The notes under the pieces: model-generated | Told to the model about the DNA's origin: nothing | What the model saw: the letters and a program-made list of their open reading frames with translations, nothing else | Database searches by the model: none | Translations under genes and position numbers: made by a program | Origin: Candidatus Opimibacter iunctus | GTDB lineage: Bacteria > Bacteroidota > Bacteroidia > Chitinophagales > Saprospiraceae | Reading direction: 5' to 3' | NCBI GenBank assembly: GCA_016716665.1 | Contig: JADJVH010000004.1 | Location: 332,974 to 396,973, forward strand | Length of the DNA: 64,000 nt | Shown here: positions 56,285 through 64,000 of the stretch, piece by piece | Position numbering within the stretch: the first letter of the stretch is position 1 | Layout of the letters: each line of letters starts with the position of its first letter

Positions 56285-58581
56285 CTACTTCGAACTAAAC
56301 GTCATCGAAAACGTAAACGCCAGATTGTCTGATGCATTGGCGGAAGCATAAGGTCCATACCGGTAATACGCTCCGGCACCAAAACCCATATAGGCAACAT
56401 TAAGATACTTCATGCGAAGGATATTGTCCAGTTGCACACCAGACTCATACAATCCTTTCTCACGCGTCTTGAAATCAACATACTGCTGATACTCCGGATG
56501 ACTGAGGCTACCCCACCCGATGTTTTGAACTACTGAGATAGCTGGCTTCCAGTTGCCGATATGGAGGAGCAGCGAACCAAAATTGTGGGAATAATGCAGG
56601 TTGACATATTTGTCTGAAAGAAATTCATACGGTGAGACCGTCTGAAATGAATTCTTCACCAGGACAGACCAGTTGCGTATATAACTTCCATCGCCGGTAA
56701 AAAGCAATCCATAAGGCATTGGGTTATTGATGTATCCGGGGTAAGCGATAGTACCGGATACTTTGTCCCCATACTGATACGCTGTCCCATCGACCTGATG
56801 AGTTTCTCCTTGTAGGCATAACGGAAATTGACTGTGATATCTGTATTGGTATAACTTGAGATCACGTCACCATCAGCCTGGGTAAACGCATAAGTGTATT
56901 GAGGATCAATCCTTGTATTATTGAAGGACACATTAAACCTTGCGTACCTGAGCGCCCTGAATCCAAGTGACACACCACTCTGCTGGATATGATCCATCTG
57001 TGAAGCTATCAAGGGCCGGAAATCAAACTGGCGTGGATTGAAATAGCCAAGCAATGTCTTGCCTGTTTCGGATAGCGTGTTTTGATGACGGACGGTCAAC
57101 AACAGTTCTTTCTCCTTATTGATGGTCACGATGGCCTCACCTCCATACTTCCATCCCTTGTCTTTAAACCCATATCCAAAAAAGCCGCCTACTGCAAAGT
57201 TCTTGATCAGCTTGTCATTGGTATATACCCCGAGGCCAAGGCGCACGCCTTCATACTTGTTATACAAAAGAACCTTTGAGATGTCCAGGTCTATAAAGCC
57301 AATCGGTATCTTATTCATGGAGACCTTTTCCATGTATTTGAGGATGTTGTCAAACTTGTATTTCTCGCCCAAGCTGTCCAGCACTTCGTAGGTGATGGCT
57401 TCCTTCTCGCTGAGTGGAATGGGCCTGTGTTCAGACCAAAATATACTGTCACGATCATTGGCCATGTCATCCATGCGGATGGCTTCGAGTGCAAAATCTT
57501 TTTTATACAACACCGGATTGAGCCTGACATGATCGATGATGCTGACCCCGCTCGCCCTCACACCGACTGTCATGGACGGATTCTGGCGAAGGATCAATTC
57601 AAACTTCAACTGCTCAGGAAACCATTGCTTGCCTTCAACATATTGATACTGCTGTTGCAGGCTTACTTCGACAAACCCACTTGTGGCAGGCTTTGCAATG
57701 ACGTTTTGGATAGCGTATGTGCTGGTATTGATATACAACACTCCAGTGAGTCCCTCAAAATTTTTGCCTGCCTGAGGCTTGAAGGAAATGATAAACGTGG
57801 TATCCACTCCCAGGTACAAGGTGTCTTCCAGCGTGAAATCATACTTTGACAGACTACCATTGCTGATTGGATTGAGATATGAGATATCCAGTATAGGGAT
57901 GATGTCCTTGTAAAAGGAAAAAGGCTGAATGTCCGTCGCCAATGGCGCAAAGGATGACTCCTTAAAGCCTGATACATTTACCCCTGTGATGATCTCCTCA
58001 TTGTTGTCCGGATAGATAAACTTTCGATCGGTGACCGATTCCATGACAAACAGATGGCCACCTCTAAAGAGGCTTTCAATGTCTGTAAGGGAGCTATCTG
58101 CAGGCTGAGTATCCGAAAGATCAAAATCATAGATGACCTTGTTATAGGATGTGTACTGAAATGATGACACGCGCTCGGGATTGTTGATGTCCTTGTTTTC
58201 GATCACTTTCCTGATGATGCGATTAGCGGGGTTTTCGCCTGCTCTGACCACAACCTCATTGAGTGCATAGGATGATTCACGCAAGGATATCGTGATTGGC
58301 TTGTCCAGCCTGGAACTGTCGAGCTTCAGGGAGAATTTTTCATACCCGACATAACTGCAGGTCAGCGAAGTCAATGCCACCCCGGACCTGAACGAAAACC
58401 TGCCATTGATATCTGTTGTGGTGCCTGTCAGTTCGTCGTGATTGAAGATGATATTGACAAATGCAAGCGGTTCCCTTGACTTTTCATCTATTACCTTTCC
58501 AGCAATAGTATGCTGCCCAAATGCCTCCTGACCGATAAGGAGCAAGACCATTGTTATCTGAAGCGTCCTGGCTAGTGTCAT
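56285..58581 (-). pseudogene. DUF5686/carboxypeptidase-regulatory outer-membrane protein, frame broken near its C-terminus
   Basis: About 765 residues in two frames. The signal peptide start MTLARTLQITMVLLLIGQEA (ATG at 58581; an upstream ATG at 58605 is possible) precedes a CarboxypepD_reg domain (IAGKVIDEKSREPLAFVNII). The DUF5686 barrel follows (SSYALNEVVVRAGENPANRIIRKVIENK quoted in part as VVVRAGENPANRIIRKVIEN). The 5' frame ends at 56656 after GTKYPVLSL; the 3' frame holds PMPYGLLFTGDGSYIRNWSV to TFSMTFSSK. Both frames are sensible over the same DNA at about 56740-56830 (TKYPV in one, YQYGDKVSGTIAYPGYINNP in the other). Besides an indel, a stretch may therefore have been lost between two similar sequences. 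It is 13-37 bp after the DinB gene. Confidence 0.8.
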
Positions 58582-58617
58582 GTAGGGATGGAAGGTCTCG
58601 AGCATGTCATCCGTATG

Positions 58618-59124
58618 CTAATGGACCGGAAATGGAGTATTAAACATATTATAATCCGTATTGACTATCCCTTCTGTAATGCCAAGGCACCGGGCCATGG
58701 TCACGATCTGTCCCCTGTGAAAAGTGCCATGGTTGATGATGTGCACGATATACTCATATCGGCACAGGTCATTCTTTGCCCATGGCCTGTCAAAATGCAA
58801 TACCTCCTGCAGTTCACTCTCCGAAAAGGCGGAGAACTCCTCTTTCATTTGAGTCGATACGGAGATGAGTTCATTCAGGATATTTTCAACTTCACGCTCC
58901 CTGACTGCCCAGTTGAAATCACTCAGGTCCTTACTTCCAATAAACCGGATCCAGAAGCGCTGTGTGCGGAGGATATGTTGCAAGGTATAATCAATGGAGC
59001 TATAGCTGGAGGGCGTTTGGGTATAGAGGAGCTCCTGGTCCAGCGTTTTTAACCAACCCACTATCCTGTGATTGGCCCACTCATTGAATGCAGCATAATT
59101 GCCGATAAACTTTTTCATGCTCAT
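58618..59124 (-). CDS. DinB-family protein
   Basis: A 168-residue four-helix-bundle protein. The three metal-binding histidines are H50 (DYTLQHILRTQRFW), H132 and H136 (VHIINHGTFHRGQIV), as in DinB/YfiT/BshC-like enzymes. The N-terminus MSMKKFIGNYAAFNEWANHR is family-typical. Members are metal-dependent enzymes, often thiol-S-transferases, but the substrate of this one is unknown. The DUF5686 gene begins 12-36 bp after the DinB stop, so the two are probably in one operon. Confidence 0.88.
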   Translation of the reverse strand: MSMKKFIGNYAAFNEWANHRIVGWLKTLDQELLYTQTPSSYSSIDYTLQHILRTQRFWIRFIGSKDLSDFNWAVREREVENILNELISVSTQMKEEFSAFSESELQEVLHFDRPWAKNDLCRYEYIVHIINHGTFHRGQIVTMARCLGITEGIVNTDYNMFNTPFPVH

Positions 59125-59470
59125 ATCATTTACCAGTCTGATGATTGGTAAATGTACAAAAGCCCCCTAGGCGAGTCCGATGTGTTTCTGTTAAAATATT
59201 CGTAAAGTCGACGGATGGTATAGTCTTCACCAACCTCTTGAATACAACACACGAATCCCCAGTAGGAATCTCACTGCTGGCGGAGATAACTCCATCCAGC
59301 GGCGTATGCTCTCTGTCGAGAGCATCAGGCATATCTATATTAGAATATTATCGGCCCAGGTTATCCAAAAATTCCTATTCCAAATACCAAGAGTAAATCG
59401 GCGCCCGCCGTTGGATGGAGCGGTGCGATGAGCGTAGTCGAATTGATTTCTCCGCCAACTGATGAAAAAC
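59125..59470. other. Intergenic region with no recognised gene
   Basis: The region has GCCCCCTAGGCG near 59162, a GGAGATAACTCCATCCAGCG stretch, TATTAGAATATTATCGGCCC at about 59338-59357 and GATGAGCGTAGTCGAATTGA at about 59427-59446. The last is a degenerate relative of the CTGAGCGTAGTCGAAG module. Possibly remnant repeat DNA; no coding sequence is believable. Confidence 0.4.
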
Positions 59471-61112
59471 TCAATCCTTGACAAACTTGAATATTGATCC
59501 AGGAAAGTGCTCGACCCGGATCATGTAAATACCTTGGCTGAGTGCCGAAATATCTATATTCCCTGTTGAGTCCATACTCGCTTCACACACCAACGATCCA
59601 AGCACATTGAAGATCTGCACATGTTGACCCATTAAGGCGGCACTTTCAATATGCAGCAAATTGCTTGCTGGATTGGGGAATGCCACAAGTTGATTTTTAT
59701 CCAATTGCACTTCAGTAGCTGACACCATGTTATTCAATTCAAAAGCTCCGATATCAGGCGCAATGCCTTTGTAAGCGGTACTCACCCCTGTTCCATTGTT
59801 CCATTGTAATGACTGGCTCACGGTAAGGATATTGTTAGCATAGTCAATGCCTTTCACTTCCACCATCTGGTCATGGCCCTGCAACTGAATAGAATCCCCA
59901 TGTGAAATGCCAAATCCATCGACAAACAACTGCATCCGATACCGGAACCTGCGTACCACTTCCCGATGAGGTAGTCAAGACTGGAAATACGCCTGCATCA
60001 ATGCATGGTGATGTGGGTTGCAAAATAAAATTGAAATTCTCCTGATCCAGAAACAGAGGATCTACATCCCAGAGATCATGGGCGCCCTGATCTGAACAAC
60101 AAGGTTCCGGGTAGACACAATTGTAGTCAACATCACCGCCATGTCCATCGCTTCCTGCCGGAGCAAAAATATTGTTCAGTGCTTTTCCAACACCACCAAC
60201 CCCCCAGTTACCATTGTCTCCTCCACTGGGTCCTGTCAGACTGAACGTGTTGTTGACTACACGCATACCTGCTGGCGTGCCATTGAAGCCCCATCCGATA
60301 TTGCCATAGAAAAGGTTATTGCGCCATACATGGTCGTAATCGCCATCTCCCATCTGGAAATACTGCACATTACTGAGATCTTCAAACCGGTTGCCAATCA
60401 TCCAGATATTATACTCGCCGCCTCCGCTTTGATAGACATCATTGTGTCGTCCATTGCTTCCAAGATGATGGAAATGATTGCCCCGTACCAGAAAATCATG
60501 GCTGAGGTACTGCATGAGATCTTCGCCTTGGCCTTCCTCGTCACTCACTTCATTATACTCAAAGACTATGTGGTGGATATCGCCTGTGCCCCACCCGGTG
60601 CTGATCTGATCGCCCCATGCAGAACCATTGTTTGCGATCTTATTTCCCCGGATGAGATTATAGGTGCCATGGATGAACATCCCACAGACGGCCGAGTGAT
60701 GGACATAGTTATCCAACACCTCTCCATAGTTGCCGTCAATCCATAGACTGCATCCATACAATTCAAGTCCGCGTATGGTGATATAATCTCTTGAAATCCT
60801 CAGGTCCCTGGTGAGGATGACAATGTCATCGGCATAGCGCTGGTAAGTGATGCGTGCCTGCGGTGTACCATCATTGGCCATGGTGACCGTCTCATCATAA
60901 ATACCTGCCAGGATAAACACTGTATCCCCAGGTTCTAATACTTCAGCCGCATGTTGAACGGACTGCCAAGCTTTCCCTATGGAAGTTCCTGCATCGAGGT
61001 CGTCACCAGAGGGTGAAACAAAATAACTGGCCTGGGCATTGCCACTTGATACAGCGATCATGCAATACAACAAAATAGGAATGACCAGATTGGAAGTGGA
61101 GCAGGTTTTCAT
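59471..61112 (-). pseudogene. Right-handed beta-helix T9SS protein (one frameshift)
   Basis: About 546 residues. The signal peptide (MKTCSTSNLVIPILLYCMIA, ending GNAQ) precedes a DUF1565/pectate-lyase-like parallel beta-helix: YFVSPSGDDLDAGTSIGKAW, ITIRGLELYGCSLWIDGNYG, LVRGNHFHHLGSNGRHNDVY, VYQSGGGEYNIWMIGNRFED. A C-terminal T9SS sorting domain (LVAFPNPASNLLHIESAALM ... MIRVEHFPGSIFKFVKD) follows. The frame breaks at about 59931-59935: the 5' frame reads QVPVSDAV, the 3' frame QLFVDGFGISHGDSI; restoring two bases (CA) would give VSDAQLFVDGFG, while removing one gives VSMQLF. It probably binds or cleaves a polysaccharide, though no catalytic residues are assigned. Confidence 0.83.
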
Positions 61113-61163
61113 TGTGTGTATAGTATAGTTGCTCCGGCTTACGTATGCCCTAAAGTGAATTGG

Positions 61164-61880
61164 TTAATTTCCAAATAACTTATATGCCAGGCCTACCTTC
61201 AGTCCGCCGAAGGCATTATGGGAAGGGTCGTATTCTCCGCTGCCATTGACAATCTGCCAATCTTCGGCATTGATGTCTTTGAATCCATACCCGAAATTGG
61301 CCGTTACGTCGAGGAAGAGTTTTTCGCCAAGGAGTATCCTTGCTCCGAGGTCGAGGTTGATCATTATATCGCTCTTGGCAAAACGGTCAGTTACATCTGT
61401 AGCTCCAAGGTCGAAGGTTTTGCCCCCGACTGTTATGTTCTGAGAATACGCCTCGCCATCGCGCAGCCATTCCTGGTTGGCTTCCTTGAGGCTGGCAAAG
61501 ACTACGCCAACTCCACCGAGGAAATTGACTTTACTTTCCGTACCGTTAAACTTCAACATCACGGGGATCATGTTGTACTTGAGTTCGAGCTTGCGCTCCC
61601 ATTCGGATCCACTGTAGCTGTCCTTATAATCCTGCCCAAGGGTGGTAAACCAATATCCCGTGTAGATACCCATGTGGTCCGAAATGCCATACCCAACATC
61701 GATACCAAAGGACGTGTTGAAGGTCACACTGTAATCATATTCACGGCCATTGCCCCAGGTATTCTGGTTGACAATATTCGTATTGAGGGCCATAAAATTG
61801 GCACCCACGTTAAGCCCTTTCTGGGCATGACTCAAGGGAATCAGTATCGCAAAAAAGAGGAGTGAAAGAAGTTGTTTCAT
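61164..61880 (-). CDS. Outer-membrane beta-barrel (porin family) protein
   Basis: About 238 residues from the ATG at 61880 (MKQLLSLLFFAILIPLSHAQ), a clean signal peptide; the open frame further upstream is leader. The mature protein has alternating strands (SFGIDVGYGISDHMGIYTGY, SKVNFLGGVGVVFASLKEA, KSDIMINLDLGARILLGEK, FLDVTANFGYGFKDINAED) and ends FGGLKVGLAYKLFGN, an OmpW/PorT-like barrel. The channel or partner function is unknown. It is 51 bp downstream of nothing on its strand and is read towards the beta-helix gene. Confidence 0.86.
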   Translation of the reverse strand: MKQLLSLLFFAILIPLSHAQKGLNVGANFMALNTNIVNQNTWGNGREYDYSVTFNTSFGIDVGYGISDHMGIYTGYWFTTLGQDYKDSYSGSEWERKLELKYNMIPVMLKFNGTESKVNFLGGVGVVFASLKEANQEWLRDGEAYSQNITVGGKTFDLGATDVTDRFAKSDIMINLDLGARILLGEKLFLDVTANFGYGFKDINAEDWQIVNGSGEYDPSHNAFGGLKVGLAYKLFGN

Positions 61881-62180
61881 GTTGGTTGTGATTTTTCGTT
61901 TTCTATGAGGAGATAATCTGTGGTATAGATTGGCACAAAATAGATGAAAATCTGTGGTCATCCAAGTAGTTGTGGTCAGGGGGGATAGGTTTGAGGTTGG
62001 AGGGTTTATGGGTTGATAGGCTTATTAGGACCTCCGCCCGCCCCAACCCTATTTTCCGCAACGCTCCATCCTTCGCCCGGGAATCCAAAGAGCCAGACAC
62101 CCGATATGACCAAAATCAACTACCTGTATGATATAGATCATCCATCAATAAAGTAACTCACCAGAACTTTGAAAAATGTG
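61881..62180. other. Intergenic region upstream of the porin and of ppk2
   Basis: No gene is seen. It presumably carries the minus-strand promoter of the porin gene. The sequence between 62030 and 62110 is C-rich (CCTCCGCCCGCCCC, CCTTCGCCCGGGAA) with no pattern I could assign. Confidence 0.35.
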
Positions 62181-62280
62181 CCTGAGTCAGCGTGTTATAC
62201 AAGATTACCAAAGCCGGAAAATGGTCGCAATGACTCAGGAATAAATCGACCTGTCTTTTCTGGCAGTAGCCATTTTCCGG
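62181..62280 (+). other. Interlocked inverted repeats (possible pseudoknot) in the ppk2 leader
   Basis: Stem A pairs CCTGAGTCA (62181-62189) with TGACTCAGG (62231-62239). Stem B pairs CCGGAAAATGG (62214-62224) with CCATTTTCCGG (62270-62280). The order is A, B, A', B', which is the arrangement of an H-type pseudoknot or of two alternative structures. Both arms are perfect (9 bp and 11 bp). The last arm ends 18 bp before the PPK2 ATG. A regulatory RNA role is inference. Confidence 0.55.
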
Positions 62281-62298
62281 AGAGACTAGATTGGAACA

Positions 62299-63468
62299 AT
62301 GGGATTAAAAAAAAATCAGATGGTACTTAAGAAAGAAACGATACTCAACGAAACGAGCGCATTAAAGACCAGGATCCGCCAGGCCAAAGAAGGGGATGTG
62401 ATAGGAGGTGATACGCCTCAGGAGATCCAGGCTAAGACAGTCAACAGGGGTGTCCGCAAGAAAATCTTCAAGGAAGCGGCTGCATTGAGCAATATTGTTG
62501 ACATCACCCCGGAGGATAAAAAAAAGGTAGCAGAAGACTACCTGAAGAGCTTTCCTGCAGATGAGCAAAAGGCATTGCTGAAAGCCTTATTGGAGGAGAC
62601 CAGGCTCAAGACGAGAACTGGACTCCATCCTGATGAGGAATTAGCCCCAGATTGGCGTGAAGGCTCCTATCCGTATAAGAATCTGATGTCGCGCAAAAAC
62701 TACGAAAAACAAAAATATGATTTGCAGGTAGAGCTGCTCAAATTGCAGGCGTGGACAAAGCAAACGGGCAGTCGCGTTGTCATTTTATTTGAAGGCCGGG
62801 ATGCGGCAGGAAAAGGAGGGGCAATAAAACGATTCATGGAGCATTTGAACCCGCGCGGTGCGAGGGTCGTGGCACTTGAGAAACCCACTGAAGAAGAGCG
62901 TGGGCAATGGTATTTCCAACGGTACATCAAGCATCTTCCCACTTTCGGAGAGATTATCTTATTTGACCGCTCCTGGTACAATCGCAGTGGTGTAGAAAAC
63001 GTCATGGGATTTTGCAGCAAAGAGGAATATGCTGAGTTTATGAGGCAAGTCCCTGAATTTGAAAGAAACCTCGTGAGAAGCGGCATCACGCTACTCAAAT
63101 TCTGGTTTTCTGTCAGCCGTGACGAACAAAAAAGGCGATTTAAAGACCGCGAATTACATCCACTCAAACAATGGAAACTTTCACCGATCGATAGGGCATC
63201 AATGGATAAATGGGAAGATTACACTACTGCCAAAGAAAAAATGTTTTTTTTCACTGATACCTCCGATGCACCATGGATCGTGGTAAAGTCCAATTGTAAG
63301 AAGAGAGCTCGCTTGAATGCCATGCGGTACGTGCTGCACAAAATTCCTTACGATAAAAAAGACATCAAACGCATAGGCCGAATCGACCCTTTACTGGTAG
63401 GTCGGTCTAATGTCATATACGAAAAGGGGGAGAGTTTCTTGATGGAAGGGAATGGGTTTGGGAAGTAA
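62299..63468 (+). CDS. ppk2: Polyphosphate kinase 2
   Basis: A 389-residue PPK2-type kinase that transfers phosphate between polyphosphate and nucleotides. Walker A GRDAAGKGG is at residues 166-174; Walker B LFDRSWYNRSG (Asp 223, Arg 224) follows. The lid module KRRFKDRELHPLKQWKLSP and DWREGSYPYKNLMSRKNYE are family-typical. It has an N-terminal extension of about 110 residues before the core (KKNQMVLKKETILNETSALK), longer than the minimal class. The start at 62299 is the only ATG with a nearby purine-rich sequence. Monocistronic, with a structured leader. Confidence 0.92.
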   Translation: MGLKKNQMVLKKETILNETSALKTRIRQAKEGDVIGGDTPQEIQAKTVNRGVRKKIFKEAAALSNIVDITPEDKKKVAEDYLKSFPADEQKALLKALLEETRLKTRTGLHPDEELAPDWREGSYPYKNLMSRKNYEKQKYDLQVELLKLQAWTKQTGSRVVILFEGRDAAGKGGAIKRFMEHLNPRGARVVALEKPTEEERGQWYFQRYIKHLPTFGEIILFDRSWYNRSGVENVMGFCSKEEYAEFMRQVPEFERNLVRSGITLLKFWFSVSRDEQKRRFKDRELHPLKQWKLSPIDRASMDKWEDYTTAKEKMFFFTDTSDAPWIVVKSNCKKRARLNAMRYVLHKIPYDKKDIKRIGRIDPLLVGRSNVIYEKGESFLMEGNGFGK

Positions 63469-63613
63469 GAAATAGATCCAGTGGCGTAAGCTGACCGGCG
63501 CTCGCCCCTATCTCTGTTTTCCGCCTACACTCACCTGGCATGCAAATCAGGGGGCTAACACAATGCCTGGGAAACAGAAATTTTCCGGCATTGGTATTAC
63601 TAATATGCAAATT

Positions 63614-63976
63614 TTACGATAATAAATTTAAAGCCTGGTAAGCACTTAATGCCCAAATTGCAATGACTAATCCAACAAAAATAATGACGAAGCGAATTTG
63701 ATTATACAATAACCATTTGCTTACTAGCAATTTCAACTTGTCCGCCTCGTATTCTTTTGACTCAAAGTAAATATTCATTGGACGAAATAGCGTAATAACA
63801 GAAATCAAAACGCCTATGGCAATGACCAGATCAATCGCTACCAGAATCCAGATTGGTCCATCTGCATGCCAAACCAAAATCAGTGAAATAGCACAGGCTA
63901 TAATGGAAGCAAAAATAACCGGTGCAAAAAAATGTGTGTTATTTCCCTTATGATAGAAGTTGCTATAGCGATTCAT
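63614..63976 (-). CDS. Hypothetical four-helix membrane protein
   Basis: A 120-residue protein. The N-terminus has MNRYSNFYHKGNNTHFF; four hydrophobic segments follow at about 17-36 (APVIFASIIACAISLILVWH), 43-62 (WILVAIDLVIAIGVLISVIT), and in the C-terminal part (LLYNQIRFVIIFVGLVIAIW). Histidine and asparagine residues near the first helix could bind a ligand but no family is recognised. It has a complete start and stop; the remaining 24 bases of the window are its upstream region. Confidence 0.65.
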   Translation of the reverse strand: MNRYSNFYHKGNNTHFFAPVIFASIIACAISLILVWHADGPIWILVAIDLVIAIGVLISVITLFRPMNIYFESKEYEADKLKLLVSKWLLYNQIRFVIIFVGLVIAIWALSAYQALNLLS

Positions 63977-64000
63977 GTCTTCGATGCGGCCGGAAGACCA

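Noticed and set aside
60141..60746. 201-codon plus-strand open frame opposite the beta-helix gene
   Set aside because: It is a complement shadow; the minus strand carries the clear beta-helix protein with signal peptide and sorting domain.
61218..61865. 215-codon plus-strand open frame opposite the porin gene
   Set aside because: It is a complement shadow; the minus-strand porin has a signal peptide and barrel pattern.
1..64000. tRNA, rRNA, prophage or defence islands
   Set aside because: No clover-leaf-like sequence, conserved rRNA segment, integrase, phage structural gene or defence-type domain was recognised in any intergenic or coding part.

Overview
The window looks like chromosomal DNA of a Bacteroidota bacterium, most likely from the Saprospiria/Chitinophagia side of the phylum (class is inference). 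The support is as follows. At least five secreted proteins end in type IX secretion (T9SS) sorting domains. There is a carboxypeptidase-regulatory-domain TonB receptor, a DUF5686 protein and an ECF sigma factor of the Bacteroidota type. Menaquinone is made by the futalosine route (mqnA, mqnE). Possible promoters carry TAnnTTTG -7 boxes. No rRNA, tRNA, prophage, transposase gene, CRISPR array or recognised defence system was found.

Layout. 1-2.2 kb: end of a CcmF/CcsA-type cytochrome c biogenesis gene, a DUF2520 oxidoreductase, a membrane protein and a small secreted protein. 2.5-4.6 kb: uridine kinase and a nucleoside permease. 4.7-11.3 kb (minus): a giant SprB-repeat T9SS protein, an ECF sigma factor, a protein with an inner-membrane helix and a C-terminal beta-barrel, and a lipoprotein. 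11.3-17.6 kb: rarA, aspartate kinase, a CotH-type T9SS protein, acyl-CoA dehydrogenase. 17.7-25.8 kb: heavy-metal efflux locus (DUF6660 protein, CusA-TolC fusion, CusB, P-type ATPase). 25.9-28.9 kb: FG-GAP T9SS protein and an oxidase subunit III. 29.2-32.9 kb (minus operon): glycosyltransferase, mqnE, mqnA, YrdC-family protein. 33.1-42.7 kb (plus): TonB receptor, esterase-like T9SS protein, BatA-like protein, non-catalytic dihydroorotase, DUF4199, GT2. 42.9-49.5 kb: Mpo1-like protein, an 86-bp tandem array, M20 amidohydrolase, HMG-CoA lyase, a second tandem array, saccharopine dehydrogenase-like protein. 49.7-64 kb: helical protein, glutamine synthetase, a hairpin repeat cluster, HHH/outer-membrane protein, NTF2-like lipoprotein, DUF5686, DinB, beta-helix T9SS protein, porin, PPK2 and a small membrane protein.

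Two window-wide patterns stand out. First, eight genes are split by one- or two-base indels (pyrC-like carries two that cancel), which points to uncorrected sequencing errors or, less likely, decay. Second, intergenic DNA is filled with short repeat families: an 86-bp array with two linked variants, paired inverted-repeat elements built on GCCCC-N3-GGGGC hairpins, a ~43-bp array, and 7-14 bp micro-repeats in which the stop codons of at least seven genes lie. The strongest candidate for an undescribed protein system is the sigma factor / trans-envelope barrel / lipoprotein cassette at 4.7-7.9 kb.
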